This document shows positions 35,141-47,102 of a stretch of DNA of 64,000 nucleotides, piece after piece; positions within the stretch are counted from its first letter, which is position 1; every line of letters starts with the position of its first letter. Made by a program: the position numbers and the translations under genes. The notes under the pieces were generated by a model. The model did no database searches, was not told where the DNA came from, and was given only the letters and a program-made list of their open reading frames with translations. Source of the DNA: Isoetes taiwanensis (Eukaryota; Streptophyta; Lycopodiopsida; Isoetales; Isoetaceae); the NCBI GenBank assembly GCA_021234155.1, contig JAJEKV010000017.1, positions 17,370,372 to 17,434,371 of the forward strand, written 5' to 3'.

Positions 35141-36349
35141 TTGGCCGATTACCTTGTCATCATTTTGCTCTAAATGCCATCTCATCATTGCCCAATCGTT
35201 GTGATTCTTTGACCCACTAAAAGTGAATAAGGAGAGCTTCTTTGAAGTTAAAAAAATATAATAGAATTGGTTTCTCTCAAGCGGGAATACCAAAAATCTA
35301 TAGGATCGAGAGAGCACGGTATCACATCAAAGTCAAGATGATTTTAAAAAAGGGTTGGGAGGAGGTGGAGAGACTAGTAAGCAATGTTGAGGTGCGATGT
35401 ATGTATCATATACATACTCGATGTTTGTTAATGTAGCATGACGTAAATGATTCCTCTTCTTCTTCTTAAAAAAAAAGAAAACAACCCCTAACTCACACCT
35501 TTCATTACATGATGATGTAGAAGAAAAAGAAGCAATTTTACGTCATGCCATGTTGGTGGAATCCGATTGGACCAATGGCCTTTACATATCACACCGGCAT
35601 TGCTTATTGGACCCTACTCTCCAATCACTTCCCGGGCGACTTTAGGCCCCTCACTTTCGAGTCATATTTAAGAAATATTTGATATTTTTGGCCCATTTCA
35701 TTAGCCCTTTGTTTGAGAATGAAAATTTCTAGATTTTTACTTTATCTTGTTGAAATCTTTGCTGCACAAACTTTGAATGTAGATAACTTCCACAAGGAGT
35801 TTAAAAGAAATGTGTTAATGAATGCTTTTGACGCAGCAACGCTTTTATTCTTAATACAATTTTCAAAAAAAGCAAGAGTAACACAATCTTCAAAAGCAAG
35901 AAGATCTTTGACACACGCAAAAGGCCTTGCCATAATGGATTGGATTAGCTTGATTATTCCAAATTTAAAGAATAATTAGGGATGCTCCATAGTAGAAAAG
36001 AATTCAAAAATTTGTTGTTATAGTTTACATAACATTTTAAAGTTGACCATCTTTAAGATCGTGAGTAACGTCAAAGAAGGAGGCTACATTATTTTTAAGG
36101 CAAAGTTTACACACGAGTATCTCGAAACATAGTAGGTATCCAACATTCTCACCGCGTATTCATTGCTCAGTATCCACTTTTAAATCTTCATTCAAAAACG
36201 TAAAATTATATGGACCGCATCCTTGTTTATGGGTATTCTATAATTTTAAGCTATATTTATCTTTCTCGCTCTACTCTTTTTCTTTGGATCTCAAGATGAA
36301 TGATGTTTGCCGACTGTCATATTTACTACTCTAATATACAATGCTCTAA

Positions 36350-37275
36350 TTTGCAAGCACTAGGGTGTGGATCTTTTTGCAGGGTGTTACCGGATCTATC
36401 CGGTGGTGTGCGCGGTGAGTGTGCGTGGAGCCTTTCTACACTCAAGATCCCGTGCTAGTTCCAAATTTTAGATCTGTAAAATGAACATGTTGCTCGAGAA
36501 TTTATGATGGCTATGGCCAACAGTCTAACGCACATATTTCACATTCAATTATCACGGGCCCAATATCTATGTTGGCTTACCGCAAAATAGCATGTTACCC
36601 ATGTCGTTAGTTGTTAAGAGTGGTGATTGGTATTTTCAATTCCCCTCAAGCCGCTCAATGGTCCCGAAATTAGGCGAATGTTCACCGGCTATGAGTTTTT
36701 GGTGGCTCAATGTCGGCATATGTCCCCTCCGTGGGGATGTCGAACACCGGGTCCTCGATTGAGGAGGCCACACACCGCCTCAACACCTAGATCGGATCCA
36801 AGACTTGCCCGCGATTCTATTTCACTTGAAGGTAGCCTCCAACTCTTGCTAGGTCATTGTCGAAACATTGTGATGATGGTGGTCGGGCATGATCTCAAAT
36901 ATGGTACCTCATAGGTTGCAACATATTCAATGTCTACGGGATGCATTAGATTAGTGTAGTGGCACATCCGCATTTAGGCTCGGGATATATGCCATTGGTC
37001 CATTCATCCGAATCGGGCCCGTGAGATCCATTGGCCTTGGAATCCCGTGGCGATGGCTCTTGACAAGGTGGCTAGAATGAGTGATGAAATTGATGCACCT
37101 TATGGCATTCAATTCTCTAAAATTTGCTTACTTACCCAAGTGCCTATGATCGATCAAAGACCGCCTCTCGGTGGGTGTCGCGGGGAAGAAGAAATAGAGG
37201 AAGAACCCCTCCTCTCATTAGTATATGGATAAGAAGATTGTAAAATTTGGAATGTCGCGGGATCCATTTCGATGT
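36350..37275 (+). mobile_element. L1 ORF1/ORF2 junction relic (copy 2)
   Basis: This matches 14,220-15,160. The ORF1 block ending VVKSG is present near 36,600-36,625. The ORF2 opening at about 37,227 has an extra AT-rich insertion in 'TTGTAAAATTTGG', so the SWNVRG motif is not intact here. Confidence 0.5.
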
Positions 37276-40200
37276 ATGAAATTAATACTATTAAGTAATT
37301 TGTTCATAATCTTATAGTAGCACATTAGTCTTGCTATACGTATACCCCAACTGGTGGGAGCATGCCCCACTAACAAGGATCCTTATCTATGTTCTAGATG
37401 TTGGCACGACTTATGAATACACATATTCAACAACAATCAAAACCACATAAAAATCAAAAAGCCACACAACTATAGGCTGGCACATGAAGCTAAAATATGC
37501 CAATTACAGATTTCCTACATTTTTTTCTTAAACTTCATTGAATTCGTCAAAAGTAAAGAAACGCGTCGCTGGCTCTTAAAGTCCACATGATCTATGTCAT
37601 CTTGTAATAGTCGCAACCATGAAGAGGCGAAAGAGAATAATGCAGATGGAACAAATTTTTTTTTTTTTTCATTTCCACAACAAATGTGTGAATGTTTTTG
37701 ATACAATGTTGATACCTTAATCCTCCATTAGTGCATGATTTTAAATGGAATAATGGTGGGCCATATAAGTGTGGAAACAATCATGTAGGATGGCTCAAAT
37801 CAATCATTAATAGTCGTCCCAAACTAATAATGTAAATTTACATAAAGAGATAAAGAAAAGAGCATATGCTAGGAACATTATTAAGGATATACTATGCTCT
37901 TAACTATATGCAAGAATCATCTTTAGGATATACATTAGAACAAAATATCACCCTATCGCATGCATTTTATAGTATATATATGTGTGATATAAAGAATATC
38001 TATGAGTGTTTTAGATTAGTTTTGAATGATATAAATCTTTGAGATGTAAAGCATGAGGCCTTTCTTACCCATGATTCTTGGAGTTCAGTCACCTTTTGCC
38101 CAGCATGTTCTTGGGTGGGTAAAAAATAATATTACATAGACTGTATTTAACGTCACTTAAAAAAAAGAAGTTTTACAAATAATTAAATGTAATTTAAATA
38201 CTAAAAAGGCACATGATTTATAATTCATTATATATCTCCATGTAACTAGCACTAGGAGCTCTAACATAGTAGTTGGATAGCCATCTTACATACACATACA
38301 AGTTTATTGTTATTTAAGGTCCATATATCTGGAGAAAAGTATGACGGAAATGTGTGACAATTGTTATAATACAAGCTATATGCCGCCATGACCCCACTTT
38401 CCAGTGAATTCATTGAACAATGAATAGTGTTGGTATCCTGATAGATCCATTAATCTCCGGCCAGCATGTTCCCATATTTCCATAAGGAAAGTGAAATCCA
38501 TATCCTTGGCTATGGAGTTCCAGCTATCCCATTTTTGCCATGGAATGCCCATACTATTTTGGGAGACCATATGCTGAATCAAGCTTGGACGTTAACATCT
38601 TGGAGAAGGTGGGAATCTCTCATTTCAAATGCATCAATAAGAGCACATACAAAAAAAAAAAAGCCATACAATTGTAGACTTGTATGTGAAGCTGGGATAT
38701 GCCAATTACAAATTTCCTACGTTTTTCTTGAACTTAAATGGATTCTTTAAAAAGTAAAGAAACGTGTCTCTGGCTTGTAAAATCCATATTGTCTTGTAAT
38801 AGTCGTAACCATGAAAGTGAAAGAGAATAATGCAACTGGAATAATTTTTATTTTATTTTTATTTCCATAGCAAATGTGTGAATGTTTCTGACACAATATT
38901 GATACCTTAATTCCTTCACTAGTGCATAATTTGAAGTGGAAAAATGGTGGTTTGTATAAGTGGAAACAAAATCATGTATATAGATTTACACAAAGAAACA
39001 AAGAAGATGCGTATGCAAGGAACATTATTAAGGATATACTATGCCCTAAGCATATGCAAGAATCATTTTAGAACATATATATATACGTTATAAAAGATAT
39101 CATCCCTTCCGCCTGCGTTTTAAAGTATGTGTGACATTAAGAATATCTATAGGTGTTTTTTAGATTACTTTTGAATGACATAAAACTTTGAGATGTAAAA
39201 CATGAGTCCTTCTCTTACCCATCATTTTTAGAATGCTCAATTACCTTTCTCACCAATCGTGCTTTTGGGTGGCTTTATAATCGTTCCATTTGTATTTGAC
39301 AATGGGTTGAAAAGTAAAATAACATAGAAGATGGTATCTAAGGTCACTTTGCAGAAGAGATTTTACAAATAAAATGAAATTTAAAGATTACAAACCCACT
39401 TCATCATTTATAATTCATTATATATGTCTTAGTAACTAGCACTAGGAATTCTAACAGAATAGGTGGATACCCATTTTGCATATATTTATATAAGTTTATT
39501 GTTACAAGAAATTTATCGCGGCGGTCAAGGCCGTCGCGAACATTTCTCTTTACCAAACATATTAGTTCTGGATATGTGAAAACCAAAGTCCATACGTGGC
39601 ATAACATCCAAATGCACACATGCATTCATTTGTGGGGATTCAAAAAGATGGGTGCTTACTTGATCCAATATATGATCAATGAAACAGGTGGATCAATAAA
39701 GCTGGATAAAAATGGATGAGTGTTGAACGCAATAGTTAATCTAATGTCTACTTCTAGAACAACGCTTGGCAAGGTTGAGACCAAAAGTCATAAAACATCA
39801 TATTTTTGTTACCAGACTCAAACGGAATTCCAATTCATTGTTTTATTGCAGTAAATCAATGTTACAATTCACTCTGAGTACTTTATAGAATGGCCAAGGT
39901 TTCAATCCAAAAGCTATTTCCATATATCCAACATGGGACATCTAACGCTGCAAGTATTAAAGCAGTGTAAGGTTAGTTGATAGGAATAAAGCAAAAAATA
40001 TAACTCAAGTAGACGGTTTACCTGTTGTTGTAAGCTTAACCATAACAAAGCTATTAGGTAATGTTTCTCTAAAACAAATGATTTGAGTGCCTCTGAACAG
40101 CAGCAACAAAGATTCTCCACCTTAACCTGCATAGAAAAGCAAGCAATGCAATGAAATAAAAGCAAAGAAAATAAGTATCAAATCAGACGCAACTAACCGG

Positions 40201-40417
40201 ATCTGGAATCTTGCAAACAGGGCCGATTTCAGAAGAGACACTGAAAACACCTGGAAAACTTGTTCCCTGTTTACACAAAAGCAGGGATAACCTATTATTG
40301 CTGAATGAGGCTGGTACCTTTGATTTTATAACAGTAAGAAATAATGGAAGGCAGAGGAGGAGAATTTGCATAGTAATTTGCAACAAAAGCATAGGGATTA
40401 ACATAGTAATTTGCATA

Positions 40418-40553
40418 TGCATTAAGTTGAAAACACAGGGTCAGAAAATAACCAAATCAAGCACTTCTTTAATGTCATTTGGGTTCGTTGCTCTCCTCAG
40501 CAAAGCATGTCGATTTCGCTGTATAAGAAAGATAGCTATCTGCTAGCAATTAG
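40418..40553. other. ~135 bp segment present only in copy 2
   Basis: Copy 1 goes from GTAATTTGTATATATA directly to AGATAAGTCTTCTAG near 18,270-18,300. Copy 2 has about 135 bp of ordinary sequence between the same flanks. Neither version is a CHG-type change, so this is a true structural difference between the copies or between the haplotypes from which they were assembled. Confidence 0.7.
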
Positions 40554-42560
40554 AATATAAGATAAGTCTTCTAAATCTTCTAGTCATCAATTTAGATAAC
40601 TGGTCTTTTAGTCATAGAAAATGCACCCTAAACCCAGAAAGAAGGAAAAGATTTTACCTCCCTTTTGCTTTGCTTCATGACTCCTCCGCTGATTGAAATC
40701 CTGTGTTGGAATGCCAGAGATGGGTAATCGATTAACCAAAAGCTGCAGATAGCTCAAAGCAGATCGATCTGCTCCAACACATTAACTACTTATTCTAGGA
40801 AAACGCCTACCATATAGCATATTAGCACAGCGAAATATTTATCAAATCTTCTGTGGCCCATCCCAGACTGCTTACAGCAAATCGAAATGTCCTGCAAATC
40901 ACCTCCAAAACACAGCCCAAAGCTCAAAAATCAAAGTTCCTAAGCAGTCGTATGCATTTCATGACTGCCGATTTTGTTAGCATCCTTACCATTTCTCTAA
41001 CAAAACAAAGCAGCTCAAAGCCATGCACAGCACAATCCGACTACATTGGCCATGCCAAATCTGGCTATTTTAGCCATGCCGTATCCTGATGCATAGTTAA
41101 ACCCAAAGGACTCTCAACAAAAATATTTACCTAGCATAAACCACTGCTTCGGGAAGACAGACATTGGCTCATGTTTCTGCAAAAGCCCATCCGGGTAAGA
41201 GGTCTGCACCTTTGCTTGCAAAGAACAATTTACGAATGGACCCAAATTTCTTACCTCAAGCAACTTAGCTATCTGGGCGCCAGAATCCGCTCAAAGTTCC
41301 TCCATTCCGGTGCCAAATCCCTTCAATAAGAATGGAGCAAGACCCAAGAGCACCCAGACCTACTTTAGGTTCACACTGGAGATGCTGTGCGGGAAGACGG
41401 CACGGAAGAAAAGCAAAAAATGTGCATTGAAGAGGAGCTGCACCATAGCAGAGTTGGAGAAAAATGAAGAAAATGTTTGAGGTCGCCATAGCTGAAGATG
41501 CATTCGATTTGAAAACCTCTACGACTGCTTCAGAAATTTGTGATGTGGCCTCCTTGAACTTGTTTAGAAATTTTTTTGCACACTATTTTTTTCCCTGCGT
41601 TTGTATGCAGACCTTCAAAATGCATTCATGATCAGGAAGAAATCTCTCCGCAAAACTCATTGCAAAACTAAACTTGAACATCAATTTGCAGAGCAGGGCT
41701 GTGTCTGATTTGCGAAGCAAGGGTCGCCGCACCTCGGGATAAGCCAGAGTCGCAAGAGAACCTCTACGTAGAGCAGCTTTGTTGCCTTGGTTGCTATGGC
41801 TATGTCGGTGGCCTTCTCTAAAATATCGACGGTCTAAAATTTTCTGTAATTCGACCGACGGCCAAGATGGGTGCCTCGATGACGAAGAATATGCCAAGGA
41901 ATCGTCCCATTAATACTTATATATGTTCAGATAGAGTCAACACATCTCGAGAAAGCTATGACAAAAATGCGTGACAATTGTTATAATAACAAGTCATGCT
42001 GCCATGGTCCCAGTTGCATCTCCATTCATTGAATAATGACTAGCATTGACATCTTGGCAAATACACTAAATCCTATATATCACAGTGCCAAGTATGTCAA
42101 GCTGTAAAAATAGATCATCACAATATAGAAGTTGGGTCTTGATTTTGGTCCACGGTGCATTCTGGCGATGACACGTGGCGACGCCAATATCGCGGAATAC
42201 CATTCGGGTCCCCTGATTCCGCTTTACCTGCTCTGCCGGTTTTCTTTACTGTTTTCTCTTAGGGTTCTGACCGGTTTGTGTTAGGGTTTCGACCGCCGCA
42301 AGAGGAAACGTGCTCTTCCGTCATCGAAGGCATCAGAGATAGAAGGCATCAGAGATCTTGTAGCAGAGATAGAAGGCAGGTTCGGTTGTTGGGATTTTGA
42401 GCCACAGATCCTAAACCTGTCTTCCCCAAGCTTCAAATCGAGCTCAGCCTTTCTCACCATGAATCACAGAACAGCCCGTCCCTGCTCTCCATATCTAGTA
42501 GTGTCTGATCGATCTTGTAGCAGAGTTCTTGTAGCAAAATCAATCCCCAACTTCTATATT

Positions 42561-42679
42561 GTAGGGGAACTGCAGTTGGTCTGGCATTCCGGCACACGGG
42601 AGACCCGCTCTCGGCTACTACCGGTCGCGGGGCCCCTCCCTATGTGCCGGAATGCCATCCCAACTGCAGTTCCCCTATA
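42561..42679. repeat. Foldback with ~36 bp arms, miRNA-precursor-like
   Basis: The left arm (42,561-42,597, AGGGGAACTGCAGTTGG..CTGGCATTCCGGCACA) is the near-exact inverse of the right arm (42,642-42,679). The arms mismatch only around GGTCTGG versus GGGATGG, and the spacer is about 44 bp. The size and shape suit a plant miRNA hairpin or a small MITE. It lies between a minus-strand short frame (near 42,300-42,460) and the gypsy integrase relic. No promoter is evident. Confidence 0.6.
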
Positions 42680-42745
42680 CAAGATGTCGGGATTGTTAGA
42701 GCCATTGCCTATATTTGGAAATGTAGAAATGCATAAACATGGCTT

Positions 42746-42998
42746 TCATAGTTGCACTTCTTCGATCCAATCGACAACATACTCAAGTACTCGAAACCTA
42801 TGGGTTGTGTACTCCACGTTTGGTATACCACGAAGAATTGTAAGCGATAGAGACTTTAAGTTCACGGTGATTTTTAAAAAGATTTCATGAAGGGGTTGGG
42901 AGTAAGCCTCATTATGGACAATGGAAATCACCTCCAAACTGATGGATAAACAGAATGAATTAACTAGATCCTGGAGGTATATTAAGAAGTTTTGCACT
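42746..42998 (+). mobile_element. Ty3/gypsy integrase relic (copy 2)
   Basis: This is the same as 20,488-20,740, with the FGIPRRIVSDRD block and, one frame later, the HLQTDG block. The shared frameshift shows that the relic was already broken before the duplication. Confidence 0.75.
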
Positions 42999-44082
42999 AG
43001 GGAACCCACCGATAAGAGAGGGTTTCTGTTCTTGCTATTTTTTTTTCTGCTTCTTCCAGCGCTTGCATTCATGCATTGATTCTTCCTCTAACAGCGATTC
43101 TTCTTCCAGCAACTATTATCTTCTTCTTTCTGCCTCTATTTTTTTTGCACCTGAGATTTTTCTTTGCTCTCTTCTTATTCTTGCAGGCTGATGCTTGTAG
43201 GCCGATTCTTGCTCAAAAGGTATGATCAATGATCAAACTCAGGCCTTAGCAGGGAGCAACATTGCATATTAAAAGATAGATTAGAGCACTGCCGCAACAC
43301 CACAGGGTTCTTCCCCTGTTTTCACTTCCTTTTTCCTCTGTTCTTCCAGCTGAGTCGATTCTGGAGGAGCTCCAGCTAACTAAAAGCAGTCGATTTCTGC
43401 TTCAAACAGGTTAGCTCCTCTTTTGGAGTGTCAATTATTACTTTAAATGCTTGATCATTGCAGCAGAGCTTAGATGCAGCCGCAGAGATGCCTCCATCTG
43501 CCATGGCATTCTTAGCTTCACCCTATGCTTTGAAGCCCCACTTTCGATGTCAAGATCAATCTCCTTGAATTTTTTGCAGCCCGCCTCCTATTACCAAGAT
43601 TATTAAAAAAAGATCAAGATGTGCAACAAACAAGACATGTAGATCCGATGCTTGAGGAGACGCATGACAAAAAACCAATAGCCTCAAAGGCCAGAATTGC
43701 AGAGCCAATTCTTGCAAAAAATGAGATGATTGCCGACCAAGTTGATTTCATCCAGGCGTCCAGAATCTTCTCGAGGTCTCTTAGCCTGAGCTTTTAATAG
43801 CCTATATTACCTAAAATAAAAATACACCAAAACCCACAGGAATTTTGACCTCCCAGTGATTAGCAGGGTTGCCTAACCCCCCCTGCCCACTTTCCTGCGT
43901 TTCTAGCTATGCCACGTGTCGTGACACATCAGCAAAAATTATTGCAGGCCGTTGGATCTCCAATATTTCGCATCGACGGCCTGTAAAATTAGAAAATACC
44001 CTGAAAATCTGGTTGCCTTCCTTTGCGCAGCTGAATTCCCTCCTCCGACCTTTCCTCCTCTGCTTCTGCTTTCTCGAATTCG

Positions 44083-44241
44083 ATGGATGGAGAGGGCGAC
44101 GGACTTGAAACTGCCAGTTTACTCCATAAAATATCTTTGCTCGGCCGTCGCAATATCTCCGGCGAGGTACTCTCACAAACCCTACTAGAGGTAGCCAAGC
44201 TTCGGCAAGCTTGGGCTCGTAATCTTGTGGCAATGGAATAG
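44083..44241 (+). CDS. 52-codon open frame, possible first exon of an unknown gene
   Basis: ATG at 44,083 opens a frame to TAG at 44,239-44,241. The peptide (MDGEGDGLETASLLHKISLL, then GRRNISGEVLSQTLL and EVAKLRQAWARNL) is a balanced, amphipathic, helix-forming sequence and looks like genuine coding sequence. I do not recognise the family. CACGTG at about 43,912-43,917, about 170 bp upstream, is a G-box core, and a CT-rich leader (TCCTCCGACCTTTCCTCC) precedes the ATG, which would fit a 5' exon. In copy 1 (from 21,821) the frame is destroyed by changes at CAG/CCG-type words, so this copy is the better reading. No second exon was identified. Confidence 0.35.
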   Translation: MDGEGDGLETASLLHKISLLGRRNISGEVLSQTLLEVAKLRQAWARNLVAME

Positions 44242-45964
44242 GCGGACCCTAAGCTCCAGAGAAGCATAGTTTTGTTTGGGATTTTGTGGATTCTTGGACC
44301 GTAGCTCTCTCTGCCAGACCTCTCTCCAGATCTATTTCATGTGTCATGATGGTTTATTTTTCTTGTATGTTTTGGCGTTACTTTCTTAAATCATTCTTCT
44401 GTCCTAATATTTCTTGAGTTTGGCTATGGGTTATGATCATGGTTTTCCGGCCGGTTTGGCTATGGGTTATCGATGGTTTTCCGGCGGTTTGGCATTTACT
44501 GACTTATCTTTATCTTGAGCATGATCTTCGTAGTCCCAAAGCTAGATCTTGTCTTTATAAGTTTCGCACTATTTTCTTGTCTATATAGATTTAGATTCGA
44601 CATCAAAAGGTTTTGCGAAGTTTGCGAAGAAATCTTGGCCACTTGAGGTCTACTCATTTAAAATCTTAACCCAATGCTAGCTCGAAAAAAGAGCTTAGAT
44701 GTTACTAACAACGCCAGTATTGAAGCACGCTCGGTGACATGATGGTTGGCTTCGATCATAATTTTATTACGCGGTGAATGTTGTTATTAAAGGGGAAACT
44801 GCGGTAACAAGGGAACTACTGGGGCTTTAATTTGACATATTCTATTTAAGAAGTCGCGAAACATCGGTGAGTTCCAAGAAAGATCCTTTACTTACAAAGA
44901 CATAGCAAAGATCAATTGATTTATTTTCATGGCTTCAAGCTCTAAAACAAACAGACCATGAGCATTTTCGAAGGCCAAGCTCCGCTCTTGGAGTAAAAAC
45001 TTGCAAGGTTTTTCTTAGAGGGTCTGTTTTCGTAGGTAACCTTATGATTGCACCTTATAAATGATAACAGAAATGCTCTACACCAGAAAGTTCTTCAAAA
45101 TATTTAAGCACAAAAGGTCACTGCTCTGTAATTTTGAGGAGCTAACAGATATAATTACTAGTCAATGTGGATTTTGCAGATGTCAAAGCATTTATGTCAA
45201 ATGCGTGAAGTGCAATCACCGCTAGGAGTAAGTGTGGGATCCGGTAAATAACGATGTAGAAATTGCACTAAGTTGGCCATTATATCTTCGGGCTTTACAT
45301 TCAACAAGTTGTCCCACGTTAAATTGTTTATAACATTACTGGGAGGATCTAATGTTACTTTTCATGAAGTGAATACAACTGCAGCTGAAGACATAATCTG
45401 TTCTACTATTCCTATATTGTCGAATATTCCTATATTGACCAGAGAAGCTCATATTCCTAGATGCAGGCATAATCTATTCCTATATTGTCCAGAGAAGTTC
45501 ATATTCCTGAGGTGTTTGGTTTTATCCAAATGTTAAAAATCACCCATGCTGTATTAAAATCACCCAAATGTATTTGGATTTGCTTGAAAAGTGTTTAGCA
45601 GTTGCCATGATATAATGGTTGATGCATAAAACTATTCATTAACAAATGGAGCTTAGACTATGTTCTCTCTTTAAATTGCAAAATTTGGTAATTCTTTTCA
45701 ACATGTTTGGATGCACTACCCACGTAAATGTAAGATATCTACAATTCTGCTTGGATCACCAACGGCATGGTGCCACGTGGCGACAATTCTTTTAAAGATT
45801 GTTAACCATGATCTTATCTGCTGTGACAAGAGATTTTACCACGTCGTTCTATTGCAGCAAGAAATTTACCCAAGGATTCAAGAGTTTTACCCCTATTCTG
45901 CCCAGCATTTTGCTGATTTAACCCACAGAATTGTAGATTCCTTACATTCACGTTGCATGAATGC

Positions 45965-46053
45965 GCCTCTGCCTTGAATTCCGGTGAGTCAGGCAGGCCT
46001 CCGCGCGTCGCGCGTCGACCAGCCTTCCTCGCCAGAATTCAAGGCAGAGGGGC
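45965..46053. repeat. Inverted repeat with 16 bp perfect core arms
   Basis: CCTCTGCCTTGAATTC and its exact inverse face each other, and weaker pairing extends the arms to about 34 bp (GGTGAG..AGGC against GCCT..CTCGCC). A CG-rich loop with CGCGCGTCGCGCGTCG sits between them. Copy 1 (23,697-23,778) has the same layout with altered arms. It may be a small MITE. Confidence 0.65.
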
Positions 46054-46121
46054 ATTCCTGTATACAGTAAGGCAATTACCTAGAACCAGAATGTGCATAA
46101 CATACTTCACATCAACTAACA

Positions 46122-46261
46122 CTATAGATCTCATTTAAGACCACATCCACTATTTGCATTATAGACTACTATCTTAAACAATCTTATGAAACTATAGATC
46201 TCATTTAAGACCACATCCACTATTTGCATTATAGACTACTATCTTAAACAATCTTATGAAA
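46122..46261. repeat. Two tandem 70 bp units (copy 2)
   Basis: Units 46,122-46,191 and 46,192-46,261 are the same sequence, starting CTATAGATCTCATTTAAG. Confidence 0.9.
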
Positions 46262-46676
46262 CGTTTAATCGCCGAGGAGAGAGCAATAACTACTAACTAC
46301 TATCACTTACAAACTTAGGCATCTCCAAATGACAACAAAGACATCATTTATTTAAAATGGTAATTTGATCTTCAGTTCAAATGCTACATTTGCCTTCCCG
46401 GCATGATACCACTTATATATTTAGCATTCTTTCTTCAATTTCAAAGCTTTTCGACATACAAAAAAACACCATCGACATCTACACACAAATACTACCCGTA
46501 GAAGTCAACAAATATGAACCTCAACATATGGTATCCCCTATCAACTTCCAAATGTGAACACCTAAACCTCTACCCCACAACTTCCCACCGAACTTCGAAT
46601 TACCACAGACGAAAACCCAACGCGAGCCCAACTGCCTAGCCTTCTTTCCAACCCTGCAGTTCTGCTAGTTTACATA

Positions 46677-47102
46677 CTAGGACCAAAACATCTTCATGTC
46701 GAACAAGCAGTTTGTGAGATGGACCTGTTCAGGTTCCTTTGGATTTGCCCTTACTATACTTTTGTTCTTAACCCTGGGGTTTGTAACAATAAATTCACTG
46801 GCTAGTTCTAGTGCTGAAGAGCACTTAACAAATGTTAAAACATCTATCACTTCCCTGCTTTCAACCTCTGTATATGCCAGTGGTAATGCCACATATGTCT
46901 CGTTGATGAGCTTCATACAGGTATTCAGATTATCACTAGCATTGTTAATGTTATTTACCAGCTCAAACATATTGTTGATGCCGAGATAAGTAATTGCAGA
47001 TATTTCATCCTCATCGAGATAAGCCTCCTTCTTATTGTGCAAATCAGTCTTGATCAAGCACCCTAGCATTACTTGCATTCCAGGCTTTAAAACTGTGCAC
47101 AA
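46677..47102 (-). CDS. Unrecognised 141-codon open frame
   Basis: The minus-strand frame is acidic and helix-rich, for example KKEAYLDEDEISAITYLG, then MFELVNNINNASDNLN, then TEVESREVIDVLTFVKC. The composition looks coding. A possible acceptor (TAATTGTGCACAG) lies just upstream at about 47,098-47,110, so it may be an internal exon. An overlapping plus-strand frame (46,696-46,989) has a hydrophobic N-terminus but looks less natural; I prefer the minus strand. The neighbouring frame 47,406-47,609 (EVVITYRRGILKFNPETKS) has the same strand and could be another exon. I do not know the family. In copy 1 (24,360-24,760) the frame is broken at CAG/CTG words only. Confidence 0.35.
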   Translation of the reverse strand: MCTVLKPGMQVMLGCLIKTDLHNKKEAYLDEDEISAITYLGINNMFELVNNINNASDNLNTCMKLINETYVALPLAYTEVESREVIDVLTFVKCSSALELASEFIVTNPRVKNKSIVRANPKEPEQVHLTNCLFDMKMFWS

